Source of the DNA: Sphingomonas spermidinifaciens
GTDB lineage: Bacteria > Pseudomonadota > Alphaproteobacteria > Sphingomonadales > Sphingomonadaceae
Length of the DNA: 64,000 nucleotides
Reading direction: 5' to 3'
Assembly (NCBI RefSeq): GCF_002351485.1
Contig: NZ_NWMW01000003.1
Location: 186,001-250,000, forward strand
This document shows, one piece after another, positions 26,885 to 36,898 of the stretch. Position numbers and translations under genes: made by a program. The notes under the pieces are model-generated. The model was not told the DNA's origin. It saw nothing but the letters and a program-made list of their open reading frames with translations, and did not search any database. Position 1 is the stretch's first letter. Every line of letters starts with the position of its first letter.

Positions 26885-27648
26885 CGGTCTGCGCGCGCGT
26901 CATCCCGTGCCTCGACGTCGCCGAGGGGCGAGTGGTCAAGGGCGTCAACTTCGTCGACCTGATCGATGCGGGCGATCCGGTCGAGCAGGCGCGCGCTTAT
27001 GACTCGGCGGGCGCCGACGAGCTCTGCTTTCTCGACATCACTGCCAGCCACGAGGCGCGCGGGACGATCCTCGACGTCGTGCGCCGGACGGCGGAGGTGT
27101 GCTTCATGCCACTGACCGTCGGCGGCGGGGTGCGATCGGCCGAGGACGCGCGCGCCCTCCTCCTCGCCGGAGCCGACAAGGTGGCGGTCAACTCGGCCGC
27201 CGTCGCACGGCCCGAAGTGGTCGCCGATATCGCCGAGCGCTTCGGCAGCCAGTGCGTCGTCGCCTCGGTCGACGCGCGCCGGGTGGACGATCGGTGGGAA
27301 GTCTTCACCCATGGCGGCCGCCGCGCGACCGGCATCGACGCCGTCGAACACGCGCTGCGGCTGGTCGAGCTGGGCGCCGGCGAGCTGCTCGTCACCTCGA
27401 TGGACCGCGACGGGACCCGAAGCGGCTACGACATCGAGCTGATCCGCACCATTGCCGACCGGGTACCCGTGCCGGTCGTCGCGAGCGGGGGCGTCGGTGG
27501 CTTGGGCGATCTCGTGGCCGGGATCCGCGACGGCGGGGCGAGCGCGGTGCTCGCCGCGTCGATCTTTCATTTCGGCGAGGCGAGCATCGCTGACGCTCAT
27601 CGTGCGCTCGCCGACGCCGGCATTCCCGTCCGCTCGCCTGTCGGCTGA
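26881..27648 (+). CDS. hisF: Imidazole glycerol phosphate synthase, cyclase subunit
   Basis: Uses ammonia from HisH to close the imidazole ring and release AICAR. The 255-residue TIM barrel begins [20 protein letters not shown] with the catalytic Asp near residue 12, has [10 protein letters not shown] and [13 protein letters not shown] (second Asp) and [13 protein letters not shown] 26881 overlaps the hisA stop. The normal next gene would be hisE, but a 100-base gap and a mini-gene intervene. Confidence 0.97.
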   Translation: MTVCARVIPCLDVAEGRVVKGVNFVDLIDAGDPVEQARAYDSAGADELCFLDITASHEARGTILDVVRRTAEVCFMPLTVGGGVRSAEDARALLLAGADKVAVNSAAVARPEVVADIAERFGSQCVVASVDARRVDDRWEVFTHGGRRATGIDAVEHALRLVELGAGELLVTSMDRDGTRSGYDIELIRTIADRVPVPVVASGGVGGLGDLVAGIRDGGASAVLAASIFHFGEASIADAHRALADAGIPVRSPVG

Positions 27649-27748
27649 GTTGACAGCTTCGGGTCTGGCGTCCTCGCCGGGCCGCACATTTCCGCGATCG
27701 GCACGGTCGTTGCTTAATCCTCCGGCAACCACAAACGGGGGATTGCTT

Positions 27749-27958
27749 ATGACCAAGTTCCTGATCGCCGCCGCGCTCGTCGCGATGCCAGCCGCCGCGC
27801 TTGCCTATGACGACAAGCCGACCCCGCCGCCGAGCAGCAGCAGCGGTGGGTCGTCGGGCGGCACCGGCAAGCCGACGCCCGTTCCCGCGCCGGCCGCGCT
27901 CGGCCTGTTCTCGCTGGGCGTCGCCGGGCTGGCGCTCGCGCGCCGCCGCCGCCGCTGA
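27749..27958 (+). CDS. PEP-CTERM-type mini-protein
   Basis: A 69-residue protein: a signal peptide (residues 1-19, ending ALA), a low-complexity Pro/Ser/Gly/Thr spacer of about 28 residues, and a C-terminal sorting tripartite signal with VPAPAALGLFSLGVAGLAL followed by RRRRR. This is the PEP-CTERM pattern recognised by exosortases. ATG 27749 has a GGGGGA site upstream. It sits between hisF and hisE on the same strand. The mature exported piece would be almost only spacer, so its role is unclear. No exosortase gene is visible in this window. Confidence 0.75.
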   Translation: MTKFLIAAALVAMPAAALAYDDKPTPPPSSSSGGSSGGTGKPTPVPAPAALGLFSLGVAGLALARRRRR

Positions 27959-28025
27959 TCGGCTCGCGCCCCTCGCCGGCGCGGCAGGCGTTGACAAGCG
28001 ACGCCCGTCCCCGCCAGCGAGGGGC

Positions 28026-28502
28026 ATGACCAACAGCGATCCGCTCGACGCGCTCGAAGCCGTCATCCGCAGCCGCCGCGGCGGCGATGCCAGCGCAAGC
28101 TATGTTGCCGCCCTGTTCGAGAAGGGCCGTGCAAAGATCGCGCAGAAGGTCGGCGAGGAAGCCGTCGAGACGGCGATCGCCGCCGTCCAGGGCGACCGCG
28201 CCGCGCTCAAGGGCGAGGCGGCGGATCTCCTCTTCCACCTGATCGTGCTGCTCGTCGATGCCGGACTTCGCCTCGACGACGTGCGCGCTGAGCTCGCCCG
28301 GCGCGAGGGGTTGTCGGGCCTCGTCGAAAAGGCCGCGCGAACCGCGCCGCCGCCGCCCGCTCCGGTCGAACCGCCGCCCCCTGCCGCAGTCCCCCTGCCG
28401 CTCGGGCAGGACGAGGGGGCGCCGACCGCCGCACCGCTCCAGTCGGGGTCCGCCGAAACCGGGCGCCCGCGCCCGCTTCCTTCCGCCACCGGAGGCTTCT
28501 GA
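28026..28502 (+). CDS. hisE: Phosphoribosyl-ATP pyrophosphatase with proline-rich tail
   Basis: Hydrolyses phosphoribosyl-ATP to the AMP form, step two of histidine synthesis. Residues 1 to about 100 are a normal HisE: LEAVIRSRR, YVAALFEKG, QKVGEEAVETAIAA and ADLLFHLIVLL with the metal-binding Glu/Asp set. A further 55 or so residues (APPPPAPVEPPPPAAV and a Gly/Ala/Ser end) have no catalytic look and lengthen the protein to 158. The stop TGA and the ATG of the next gene share one base. Confidence 0.93.
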   Translation: MTNSDPLDALEAVIRSRRGGDASASYVAALFEKGRAKIAQKVGEEAVETAIAAVQGDRAALKGEAADLLFHLIVLLVDAGLRLDDVRAELARREGLSGLVEKAARTAPPPPAPVEPPPPAAVPLPLGQDEGAPTAAPLQSGSAETGRPRPLPSATGGF

Positions 28503-28873
28503 TGCCGATCGACGCCACCCGCCCCTATGACGACGCCAACGTCTTCGCAAAGATCCTGCGCGGCGAGATTCCGGCGCGGCGGGTGTACGAGGACGAATTC
28601 GCCCTCGCCTTTTACGACATCGCGCCCCAGGCGCCCGTCCACCTCCTCGTCATCCCAAAAGGCGCCTATGTGAGCTGGGACGATTTCAGCGCGCGTGCGA
28701 GCGAGGCCGAGATCGCCGGCTTCACCCGCGCGATCGGCCATGTCGCGCGCGAGCATGTCGGTTCGGGATACCGCCTGCTCGCCAACACGGGCTCCGATGC
28801 CGGGCAGGAAGTGCCGCACCTTCACGTTCACATCTTCGCCGGCGCGCCGCTCGGCCCGATGCTGGCGCGATAG
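28502..28873 (+). CDS. HIT-family (HINT-type) nucleotide hydrolase
   Basis: A 123-residue histidine-triad protein. It has FAKILRGEIPARRVYEDE at the front, FYDIAPQAPVHLLVIPK in the middle and the triad HLHVHIFAG close to the C-terminus; the family hydrolyses nucleoside phosphoramidates. It begins at the hisE stop, so it is co-translated. HIT genes commonly follow hisE in alphaproteobacteria. Confidence 0.94.
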   Translation: MPIDATRPYDDANVFAKILRGEIPARRVYEDEFALAFYDIAPQAPVHLLVIPKGAYVSWDDFSARASEAEIAGFTRAIGHVAREHVGSGYRLLANTGSDAGQEVPHLHVHIFAGAPLGPMLAR

Positions 28874-28980
28874 GCGAGGCGAGTTGTCCATCGCGTCTTT
28901 GCGCGTTCCCGTCCTCCTTCCCGGCTCCGCGCCCGCGTTGCGCCACGGCCACAACGCCCGGACAAGTCCGCTTTTGCCGG

Positions 28981-29008
28981 TTGCAAGCGTAACTTTTGCC
29001 ACTAGGCT
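28981..29008 (+). promoter_or_regulatory. Possible promoter of the amino-acid permease gene
   Basis: TTGCAA (28981-28986) and TAGGCT (29003-29008) are spaced by 16 bases and lie about 50 bases before the permease ATG. A short palindrome CGGAC-AA-GTCCG at 28959-28970 stands just upstream and could bind a regulator. Neither hexamer is perfect. Confidence 0.35.
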
Positions 29009-29060
29009 CCGCGCGTTCTAATCCGCGGCGACCACAAGCCGCACCCTAGGGGACAGCTCA

Positions 29061-30605
29061 ATGCTATTCGGGCGCGTGAAGCCTCTCGACGCCATTCTGG
29101 CGACCGCCGAAAAGAAATCACTGCATCGCTCGCTGGGCGCCTTCCAGCTGACCATGCTGGGCATCGGTGCCGTCATCGGCACCGGCATCTTCGTGCTGAC
29201 GGCTGAGGCCGCGCAAAAAGCCGGGCCGGGCATGATGATCTCGTTCATCATCGCCGGCCTTGTCTGCGCGGTCGCCGCGCTCTGCTATGCCGAGATGGCG
29301 GCGATGGTGCCCGTCTCGGGTTCGGCCTACACCTACAGCTACGCGGTGATGGGCGAACTGATCGCCTGGATGGTCGGCTGGGCGCTGATCCTCGAATATG
29401 CGGTCGCCGCCGGCGCGGTTTCGGTCGGCTGGTCGGGCTACATGATCGGCTATATCGAGCATGCCTTCAGCATCGATATTCCCAATACACTGGTGCTGGG
29501 GCCGCTCGACGGCGGGCTCATCAATCTGCCGGCGATGGTAATTGCGGGCCTCGTCACCTGGCTGCTCGTCATCGGCACCAAGGAATCGGCGACGATCAAC
29601 GCGATCCTCGTCGGCATCAAGGTCATCGCGCTGACGCTGTTCATCATCCTTGCCATCCCGGTCATGCAGATGGAGCAGTTCGAGCCCTTTGCCCCCCTGG
29701 GCTTCGGCGGCATCTCGGCCGCGGCGGCGTCGATCTTCTTCGCCTATGTCGGCTTCGATGCCGTGTCGACCGCCGCCGAAGAAACCAAGAACCCGCAGCG
29801 CAACATGCCGATCGGCCTGATCGGCAGCCTTGGTTTCTGCACCATCTTCTACATCCTCGTGTCCGCGGGCGTCATCGGCGCCCCTGGCATCAGCGCGCAG
29901 CCGGTGATGAGCGCGATCGGCGGCATCCTCGAGCCGGGCAGCCCGCAGCTTGCGCAGGAGTGCGCCGCCCGCGCGGCGGCGGGTGCAAAGGACGTGGTGT
30001 GCTCGAAGGAGGCGCTCGCCTATGTGCTGCGCGAGATCGGCTGGCCCCAGATCGGCAATCTCGTCGGCTTGGCCGCGATCCTGGCGCTTCCCTCGGTCAT
30101 CCTGATGATGATGTTCGGCCAGACGCGCATCTTCTTCACGATGAGCCGCGACGGCCTGTTGCCGGCGATGTTCAGCCGCATCCACCCCAAGTTCAACACC
30201 CCGCACGTCATCACCATCCTGACCGGGATCGCGGTGTCGCTATTCGCGGCGTTCTTCCCGGTGGGCGCGCTCGCCAACATCTCGAACTCGGGTACGCTGT
30301 TCGCCTTTGCCGCGGTGTCGTTCGCGGTGCTGGTGCTGCGCCGGACCGACCCCAGCCGCAAGCGGCCGTTCCGCACGCCGCTGGTCTGGATCGTCGCGCC
30401 GCTATCGATCCTCGGCTGCATCTACCTGTTCTTCAGCCTTGATTCGCACAGCATCATGCTGTTCGCGATCTGGGCAGCGATCGGGTTCGCCGTCTACTTC
30501 GCCTATAGCCGGTCGCGCAGCCATGTCGGCCGCGGGATCGTCGACGTGCCGGAGGTAGACAACGACCTGCAGCCGCCGCCGCCGGGCGCCTATACACCGA
30601 ACTGA
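29061..30605 (+). CDS. APC-superfamily amino acid permease
   Basis: Inner-membrane amino-acid/proton symporter or exchanger. The 514-residue protein has about 12 hydrophobic helices. The first carries GIGAVIGTGIFVLT, the unwound glycine-rich stretch that binds substrate in APC transporters, and the mid-protein FFAYVGFDAVSTAAEETKNP is typical of the cationic-amino-acid-transporter-like branch. A loop of about 30 residues with two cysteines (near 301 and 315) lies between helices seven and eight. The likely substrate class is amino acids; which one is not determinable. It has its own promoter region and terminator. Confidence 0.9.
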   Translation: MLFGRVKPLDAILATAEKKSLHRSLGAFQLTMLGIGAVIGTGIFVLTAEAAQKAGPGMMISFIIAGLVCAVAALCYAEMAAMVPVSGSAYTYSYAVMGELIAWMVGWALILEYAVAAGAVSVGWSGYMIGYIEHAFSIDIPNTLVLGPLDGGLINLPAMVIAGLVTWLLVIGTKESATINAILVGIKVIALTLFIILAIPVMQMEQFEPFAPLGFGGISAAAASIFFAYVGFDAVSTAAEETKNPQRNMPIGLIGSLGFCTIFYILVSAGVIGAPGISAQPVMSAIGGILEPGSPQLAQECAARAAAGAKDVVCSKEALAYVLREIGWPQIGNLVGLAAILALPSVILMMMFGQTRIFFTMSRDGLLPAMFSRIHPKFNTPHVITILTGIAVSLFAAFFPVGALANISNSGTLFAFAAVSFAVLVLRRTDPSRKRPFRTPLVWIVAPLSILGCIYLFFSLDSHSIMLFAIWAAIGFAVYFAYSRSRSHVGRGIVDVPEVDNDLQPPPPGAYTPN

Positions 30606-30623
30606 CCGTTCGCGCCGAACACG

Positions 30624-30660
30624 AAAAGGCCCCCGCCGCACGCCGCGACGGGGGCCTTTT
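30624..30660. terminator. Bidirectional terminator between permease and TonB receptor genes
   Basis: A 12-base-pair stem (AAAAGGCCCCCG at 30624-30635 with CGGGGGCCTTTT at 30649-30660) lies between two convergent genes, 19 bases after the permease stop and just past the receptor stop at 30665. The A/T ends serve as U-tracts in both directions. Confidence 0.9.
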
Positions 30661-30664
30661 TACA

Positions 30665-33010
30665 TCAGAAGCGCGCGGTGATCTGGCCGCCGTAAAAGCG
30701 CGGTTCCGCCGGAATGAAGGTCGGGATGCCGAACCCGCCGCCGGTATTGCCCGCGTCGAGCAGATAATCCTCGTCGGTCGCGTTGCGGATGAATCCGGCG
30801 AGCTCGAACCGCTCCTCGGCGAAACTTACGCCCGCACGCGCGTTGACCAGCGTCACCGGCCCCTGTGACAGCGCGGGGTTGTTGGGCAGCTCGAAGAAGA
30901 TGCGGCTGCGATAGGTGACGCTGGGCGTCGCGAACAGCCGCATGCCGCCCCCCAGCGGCGCGTCGATCGTGAAGCCCGCGGCCGCCTGCCATTCGGGCTG
31001 AAGGCGGAAGCGGTTGCCCGCGAAGCGACCGTTCGCCGCATCCTCGTCGATCCCGCCGTCGATATAGCCTGCATTGCCGAACAGACTGAGCCACGACGTC
31101 GGCCGCACGGTCAGCTCGGCCTCGACGCCCAGATTGCTGGCCGTCCCGGCGCTTTGCGTCTGCGTCGATCCGTTGGGCAGCACCACGCTGACCTGGAAGT
31201 CATCGTACTTCTGATAGTAGACGCCGAGCGAGCCCGACACCGGGCCGACGCTCCCCTTGATCCCGCCCTCATAGTTCCAGACCGTCTCCTCGGGGACCAG
31301 CTGGACGCGCGGACTGACGCGGAAGCTGCCGGGCGTGGTCGGGGCGCGCTGCGCATCGACCTGGACGACGGGCGAGCGGCGCCCCTTCGACACCGTCGCA
31401 TAGACGTTGACGGCGTCGGACAGGCGGAACAGCGCATTGAAGCGCGGCAGCACCGCGGCATAGCTTTCCTGTCGCCAGAAGGTCTGGCCCGCGGTGTCGA
31501 TCTGCGTCGGGATCAGCGCGAACGCGGTCGGATTGAGCTGCGGACGCGGCGCCCGCGCATTGAAGCCGGACTTGCGCTGCTCGATCAGCACGCGCGCACC
31601 CGCGGTCAGCTCGAGCGCCGGCACCGGGATCCAGGTGACGTCGGCGAACATCGAATAGGCGTCGTTCTCGCCGATATTCTTGAACTCCGAGCTGTAGGGC
31701 ACCTGCGTCAGTCGCCCGCCCGTCAGCGCCGCTGTCGCCAGCGACGCTTCGACCACGCCGGCCGCGTTGATGCAGCCGAGCGTGCGGACGAGTGGCGCCC
31801 CGGCGAGCGCCGTCGAGCATTGCAGGAACGTCCCTTCCTCGCTCGAGAAGGGCACGCGCTGGAAATTGTCCTCGACGAACACGTTCCAGCCGAACTGCGC
31901 GCGCCAGCTGGGGTCGCGATAGCTGAAGCGGCCCTCATGGCTCGCCTGCCAGCCGCGCGAATCTTCCGCAAACTCGAGGAACCAGGCGGCAGATCCGTCG
32001 GCGTCGAACACCTCGTTGCTGTCGAACTTGCGATAGCCGTTGACCGTGGTGAAGTTCCAGCCGTCGGCGAAATCCCACGAGGCGGTGAGGTTCACGTCAT
32101 AGACGTCGCGCTTGAGCCCCAGCTGATCTTGCCCCAGCACCTCCGCCGACAGGGGCGAGCCGCCGAGATGCGCGACGCCGAAAGGGTTGCCCGGCCCCGC
32201 CTCGGTCGGCAGGCGGCGCGAAACGAAGGGCGTGCCGCCGTTGCGCTGCCGGTCATAGGTGCCGATCAGGTCGATCGTCAGGTCCTCGGTCGGCGTGAAG
32301 CGCAGCGATGCGCGGACGCCGAGCTGGTCCTGCGCATAGAGCTCATCCTCCTGCCGCGGCGACAGATTCTCGACATAGCCGTCACGCTGCCGCCATTCGA
32401 AGGCGATGCGTCCGGCGACCTTGTCGTTGCCGGCGTTGAGGAAGCCCGACACCAGCGCCTGATCGAAATTGCCATAGCCACCGGTCAGCGCGCCTGAAAA
32501 GCCGGGCTTCGGCCGGGCGGAGGTCAGGCTGATCGCGCCGACCGCACTCGCGGTGCCGAACAGCGTCGCCTGCGGCCCCTTGATGACCTCGACCCGCTCG
32601 AGATCGTAGATCGCCTGATAAGACCCACGCGAGCGCGAGATATCGACGCCGTTGTAATAGAGCGTGACGCGCGGCCCCTGCTGCGCCGAGCCCGAGTCCG
32701 AGGTAATGCCACGGATCACGATGCCGGGGTTGTTGGCGCTCTGCTCCTGGATGTTGAGGCCGGGGATATAGTTGGACAGCTCGTCGAGGTCACCGACGCC
32801 CAGCTCGCGGATCCGCTCGCCCGACACCGCCGAGATGGTGATCGGCACGTCCACGGCGCGCTGCTCGATCTTCTGCGCGGTGACGAGGATGTCGTTCGAG
32901 CCGTCGGCGCGCGCATCGGGCGCAGCCGCATCCTGAACCGGCGACTGGGCCAGCGCGGGGCCGGCGACCGAGGCGAGGAGCAGCGTGGCCGTGGAAAGGC
33001 GCAATCTCAT
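30665..33010 (-). CDS. TonB-dependent outer-membrane receptor
   Basis: A 781-residue outer-membrane transporter driven by TonB. It has a signal peptide (1-21, ending ALAQ), a TonB-box-like and plug region with DILVTAQKIEQRAVDVPITISAVSGERI (in parts), NPGIVIRGITSD and VEVIKGPQATLFGTASAVGAI, then a long beta-barrel rich in alternating aromatic residues, ending in the terminal Phe of ITARF. The 150-base upstream region holds the ribosome site AAGGGGG. The substrate cannot be deduced. The plug most resembles the sphingomonad receptors used for glycans or plant compounds rather than siderophores, a weak impression. Confidence 0.93.
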   Translation of the reverse strand: MRLRLSTATLLLASVAGPALAQSPVQDAAAPDARADGSNDILVTAQKIEQRAVDVPITISAVSGERIRELGVGDLDELSNYIPGLNIQEQSANNPGIVIRGITSDSGSAQQGPRVTLYYNGVDISRSRGSYQAIYDLERVEVIKGPQATLFGTASAVGAISLTSARPKPGFSGALTGGYGNFDQALVSGFLNAGNDKVAGRIAFEWRQRDGYVENLSPRQEDELYAQDQLGVRASLRFTPTEDLTIDLIGTYDRQRNGGTPFVSRRLPTEAGPGNPFGVAHLGGSPLSAEVLGQDQLGLKRDVYDVNLTASWDFADGWNFTTVNGYRKFDSNEVFDADGSAAWFLEFAEDSRGWQASHEGRFSYRDPSWRAQFGWNVFVEDNFQRVPFSSEEGTFLQCSTALAGAPLVRTLGCINAAGVVEASLATAALTGGRLTQVPYSSEFKNIGENDAYSMFADVTWIPVPALELTAGARVLIEQRKSGFNARAPRPQLNPTAFALIPTQIDTAGQTFWRQESYAAVLPRFNALFRLSDAVNVYATVSKGRRSPVVQVDAQRAPTTPGSFRVSPRVQLVPEETVWNYEGGIKGSVGPVSGSLGVYYQKYDDFQVSVVLPNGSTQTQSAGTASNLGVEAELTVRPTSWLSLFGNAGYIDGGIDEDAANGRFAGNRFRLQPEWQAAAGFTIDAPLGGGMRLFATPSVTYRSRIFFELPNNPALSQGPVTLVNARAGVSFAEERFELAGFIRNATDEDYLLDAGNTGGGFGIPTFIPAEPRFYGGQITARF

Positions 33011-33160
33011 AAAAACCCCCTTGTTATGGTTCGGGGGCGCGTTGCGCGCGGTGCGTGAACGCTGCGCTGCAATATGATGACGGAGGCGTGACGGCTCGTC
33101 GAGAGCGTTACTTCACTTCGTCACATTCCAAGCGAAACCGCAATCCTGCTCCGTAAAGGT

Positions 33161-33883
33161 TCAGGCCAGCGCCGCCCGCACCGCGTCCGCCAATTCGGGC
33201 CGGACGATCATCAGGTCAGGGAGATAGACGTCGGAATTGTTGTAGGTGAGCGGCGTGCCGTCGAGCCGCGTGCAGACCAGCCCGTGTGCGAGCGCGACGG
33301 CGACCGGCGCCATCGAATCCCACTCATACTGCCCGCCCGAGTGGAGGTAGAGCTCGGCCTCTCCCGTCACCACCGCCATCGCCTTGGCCCCCGCCGACCC
33401 CATTGGTACGAGTTCGGCGTTCAAAGCCTCGGCCACGGCGAGCGCCTCGGCCGGCGGGCGGCTGCGGCTGACGACCATGCGCGGGCGGGCGGGGACCGGC
33501 GGCAGCGGCTGCGGCCGGTCGGACCGGAGCACCCGCCCCGCCCCCGGCAGGGCCACCGCGCCGACGCTCGGCACGCCGTCCATCGCCAGCCCGACATGCA
33601 CCGCCCAATCGGCGCGTGCCTCGCCATATTCGCGCGTGCCGTCCACCGGATCGATGATCCAGACGCGCGACTTCGCCAGGCGCGTGCCATCGCACTTCAT
33701 TTCCTCGGACAACAGACCATCCTCGGGCCGCGCGGCACGGATCGCGTGGACGAGAAACTCGTTGGCCGTGCGATCCCCCGCCGCGCCCAGCGCCTTGCCC
33801 GCGAACACGCCGGAACCTCGCACTTCGAGCAAGAGACGCCCCGCAACCTCCGCCAGATGCGCGGCAAGGTCGCCGTCGGTCAT
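33161..33883 (-). CDS. cysQ: 3'(2'),5'-bisphosphate nucleotidase CysQ
   Basis: Removes the 3' phosphate from PAP, the by-product of PAPS use, keeping sulfate assimilation from stalling. The 240 residues show the inositol-phosphatase fold: [10 protein letters not shown] (metal ligands), the DPVDGTREY metal site, and [15 protein letters not shown] near the C-terminus. It overlaps cysNC by four bases (33880-33883) and is the last gene of the cys unit. Confidence 0.94.
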   Translation of the reverse strand: MTDGDLAAHLAEVAGRLLLEVRGSGVFAGKALGAAGDRTANEFLVHAIRAARPEDGLLSEEMKCDGTRLAKSRVWIIDPVDGTREYGEARADWAVHVGLAMDGVPSVGAVALPGAGRVLRSDRPQPLPPVPARPRMVVSRSRPPAEALAVAEALNAELVPMGSAGAKAMAVVTGEAELYLHSGGQYEWDSMAPVAVALAHGLVCTRLDGTPLTYNNSDVYLPDLMIVRPELADAVRAALA

Positions 33884-35775
33884 GGCACCAGCCTCGCCAC
33901 GATCAGCTCGGCGGCTTCCTCGGCGGTCATCGCGGTCGTGTCGATGCGGATCTCGGGCGCCTCGGGCGGTTCATAGGGGCTGTCGATGCCGGTGAAGTTC
34001 TTAAGCGCGCCCGCGCGCGCCTTGGCATAGAGGCCTTTCACGTCGCGCGCCTCCGCCTCCGCCAAAGGCGTGTCGATATGGATCTCGACGAACTCGCCCG
34101 GCGCCATCATCGCGCGCACCATCTCGCGCTCGGCGCGGAACGGCGAGATGAAGGCGGTGATGACGATCAGGCCGGCATCGGTCATCAGCCGGGCAACCTC
34201 GCCCACCCGGCGGATATTCTCGACGCGATCGGCATCGGTAAAGCCCAGATCCTTGTTGAGGCCGTGACGCACATTGTCGCCGTCGAGCAGGAAGGTGTGG
34301 CGGTTCATCCGCGCCAGCTTCTTCTCGACCAGATTGGCGATCGTCGACTTGCCCGCTCCCGACAGGCCGGTGAACCAGAGCACCGCGGGCTGCTGGTTCT
34401 TGAGCGCGATGCGCGTCTCGCGCGTCACGTCGGTCGCCTGCCAGTGAACATTCTGCGAGCGACGGAGCGCGAAGTTGAGCATTCCCGCCGCCACGGTGGC
34501 GTTGGTCAACTTGTCGATCAGGATGAAGCCGCCGAGCGTCTTGGACGCCTCATAGGGCTCGAACCCGATCCGCCGGTCGGTCGCGATCGTCGCGACCCCG
34601 ATCGCGTTGAGCTCCAGCGTTTTCGCAGCAAGCTGTTCCAACGTATTGACGTTGATCTGGTATTTCGGCGCCTGAACCGTCGCGCTCACGGTCTGCGTGC
34701 CGAGCTTCAGCCAATAGGCGCGGCCCGGCAGCAGTTCCTCGTCGGCCATCCACACGATCGTCGCCTCGAACTGGTCGGCGACCTCTGGGGGCGCATCGGC
34801 AGCGGCGATCACGTCCCCGCGCGAGCAGTCGACCTCGTCGGCCAGCGTCAGCGTGACCGATTGGCCCGCCACCGCCTGCGGCAGGTCGCCCTCGAGCGTC
34901 ACGATCCGCGCGACGCTCGTGACCTTGCCCGAAGGGAGCACGCGCACCCGGTCGCCCGGCCGGACCACGCCGCCCGCGATCAGCCCGGCGAACCCGCGAA
35001 AGTCGAGGTCAGGGCGATTGACCCACTGCACCGGCATCCGGAACGACCCCGCTGCATCGCGCGCGGCGTCGACCTCGACGCTTTCGAGATGCTCGATCAG
35101 GCTAGGTCCGGCATACCAGGGCGTGTTCTCGCTCGCGCCCGCGACATTGTCGCCGCGAAAGCCCGACAGCGGGATCGCGGTGAACTCGCCGATCCCGATC
35201 TTCGCGGCGAACTCGCGATAATCGGCAACGATCGCGTCGAAGGTCGCGCGGTCATAGCCGACCAGGTCCATCTTGTTCACCGCCAGCACGATGTGACGGA
35301 TGCCCACGAGGTGCGCGAGATAGCTGTGCCGCCGCGTCTGGGTCAGCACGCCCTTGCGCGCGTCGATGAGGATAACGGCGAGGTCGGCGGTCGAGGCGCC
35401 GGTCACCATGTTGCGCGTGTACTGCTCGTGACCGGGCGTGTCGGCGACGATGAACTTGCGCCGCTCGGTCGAGAAGAAGCGATAGGCGACGTCGATGGTG
35501 ATCCCCTGCTCGCGCTCGGCCGCCAGACCGTCGACGAGCAGCGCGAAGTCGATCTCCTGCCCTTGCGTCCCTACGCGGCGGCTGTCGGCCTCGAGCGAGG
35601 CAAGCTGATCCTCGAAAATCGTGCGAGAGTCGAAGAGCAAGCGCCCGATAAGCGTCGATTTTCCATCATCGACGCTGCCACAGGTTATGAAGCGCAGCAG
35701 CGACTTGTTCTGATGCTGTGCGAGGTACGCCTCGATATCGTCGGCGATGAGCGCGTCCGGGGTGTAGGCGGTCAT
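33880..35775 (-). CDS. cysNC: Fused sulfate adenylyltransferase large subunit and APS kinase (CysN/CysC)
   Basis: Activates sulfate: the CysN GTPase half drives APS formation with CysD, and the CysC half phosphorylates APS to PAPS. In 631 residues, CysN has the G1 loop GSVDDGKST at 33-41, [12 protein letters not shown] and NKMD; CysC begins near residue 460 with [13 protein letters not shown] and carries [11 protein letters not shown]. CysN/CysC fusions are common in alphaproteobacteria. It follows cysD after 109 bases and overlaps cysQ by four bases. Confidence 0.96.
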   Translation of the reverse strand: MTAYTPDALIADDIEAYLAQHQNKSLLRFITCGSVDDGKSTLIGRLLFDSRTIFEDQLASLEADSRRVGTQGQEIDFALLVDGLAAEREQGITIDVAYRFFSTERRKFIVADTPGHEQYTRNMVTGASTADLAVILIDARKGVLTQTRRHSYLAHLVGIRHIVLAVNKMDLVGYDRATFDAIVADYREFAAKIGIGEFTAIPLSGFRGDNVAGASENTPWYAGPSLIEHLESVEVDAARDAAGSFRMPVQWVNRPDLDFRGFAGLIAGGVVRPGDRVRVLPSGKVTSVARIVTLEGDLPQAVAGQSVTLTLADEVDCSRGDVIAAADAPPEVADQFEATIVWMADEELLPGRAYWLKLGTQTVSATVQAPKYQINVNTLEQLAAKTLELNAIGVATIATDRRIGFEPYEASKTLGGFILIDKLTNATVAAGMLNFALRRSQNVHWQATDVTRETRIALKNQQPAVLWFTGLSGAGKSTIANLVEKKLARMNRHTFLLDGDNVRHGLNKDLGFTDADRVENIRRVGEVARLMTDAGLIVITAFISPFRAEREMVRAMMAPGEFVEIHIDTPLAEAEARDVKGLYAKARAGALKNFTGIDSPYEPPEAPEIRIDTTAMTAEEAAELIVARLVP

Positions 35776-35884
35776 GCGCCAATCCCTTCATCCCGGCGCA
35801 AGCTGAGATCACCGATCTTTTGCGGCGCACTGGTGGCACGCGTTCCGAGCTTTCGCTGCGGTGACGATCGAGGGATGCACCTCA

Positions 35885-36811
35885 TCAGAAATACCCCTCC
35901 TGCTTCTTCTTCTCCATCCCCGCGCCGCCGGCATCCTTGTCGATCACCCGCCCCTGCCGCTCGCTGGTGGTGGTAAGCAACGTCTCGCGGATCACGTCGG
36001 TCAGCGTCGCCGCCTCGCTCTCGACCGCGCCGGTCAGCGGGAAGCAGCCGAGCGTGCGGAAGCGGATCGACCGTTCGGTGATCGGCAGCTTGCGGCCGAG
36101 TACCCGCTCCAATCGCGCCTCGTCATCGGCCATGAACAGCTGGCCCTCCCACTCATAGGTCGGGCGCGGGGCGGCGAAATAGAGCGGGACGATCGGCACG
36201 TCGTTCAGCTGGATGTACTGCCACACGTCGAGCTCGGTCCAGTTCGAAATCGGAAAGACGCGGATGCTCTCCCCCTTGGACTTCATCGCGTTATAGAGGT
36301 TCCACAGCTCAGGCCGTTGATTTTTCGGGTCCCAGCGATGATTGGCCGAGCGGAAGCTGAACACGCGCTCCTTTGCGCGGCTCTTCTCCTCGTCGCGGCG
36401 CGCACCGCCGAACGCGGCATCAAAGCCATATTTATCGAGCGCCTGCTTCAGCCCCTCGGTCTTCCAAAGGTCGGTGTGGAGCGCGCCGTGATCGAACGGA
36501 TTGATGCTCCGCGCCTCCGCCTCCGGGTTACGATAGACGAGGAGTTCCATCCCGCTCTCGCGTGCCATCCGGTCGCGCAGATCGTACATCGCCCGGAACT
36601 TCCACGTCGTGTCGACATGGAGCAGCGGAAAGGGCGGCGGCGCGGGGTAGAAGGCCTTGCGGGCGAGATGCAGCATCACCGCCGAATCCTTGCCCACCGA
36701 ATAGAGCATCACCGGCCGCTCGGCCTCGGCCGCCACCTCTCGCAGAATGTGGATGCTCTCGGCTTCGAGACGCTGGAGATGCGTCAGGCGGGCGGGGTCG
36801 GTCGGCAACAT
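35885..36811 (-). CDS. cysD: Sulfate adenylyltransferase small subunit
   Basis: Catalytic subunit forming APS from ATP and sulfate together with CysN. The 308 residues include the PP-loop SVGKDSAVM at 38-46, [36 protein letters not shown] and [15 protein letters not shown]. The start at 36811 ([12 protein letters not shown]) matches the usual CysD length; the frame continues to 36853 without similarity. It begins 88 bases past the dxs stop, so it may have its own promoter or be read through from dxs. Confidence 0.96.
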   Translation of the reverse strand: MLPTDPARLTHLQRLEAESIHILREVAAEAERPVMLYSVGKDSAVMLHLARKAFYPAPPPFPLLHVDTTWKFRAMYDLRDRMARESGMELLVYRNPEAEARSINPFDHGALHTDLWKTEGLKQALDKYGFDAAFGGARRDEEKSRAKERVFSFRSANHRWDPKNQRPELWNLYNAMKSKGESIRVFPISNWTELDVWQYIQLNDVPIVPLYFAAPRPTYEWEGQLFMADDEARLERVLGRKLPITERSIRFRTLGCFPLTGAVESEAATLTDVIRETLLTTTSERQGRVIDKDAGGAGMEKKKQEGYF

Positions 36812-36898
36812 GGTGACCGCGAGATAGGCACACGGGCCACCCATCGGGAGCAAGGATTTGTTGGGGGAAGCGAAGCGATCACCTCCCCGCCCGACCGA

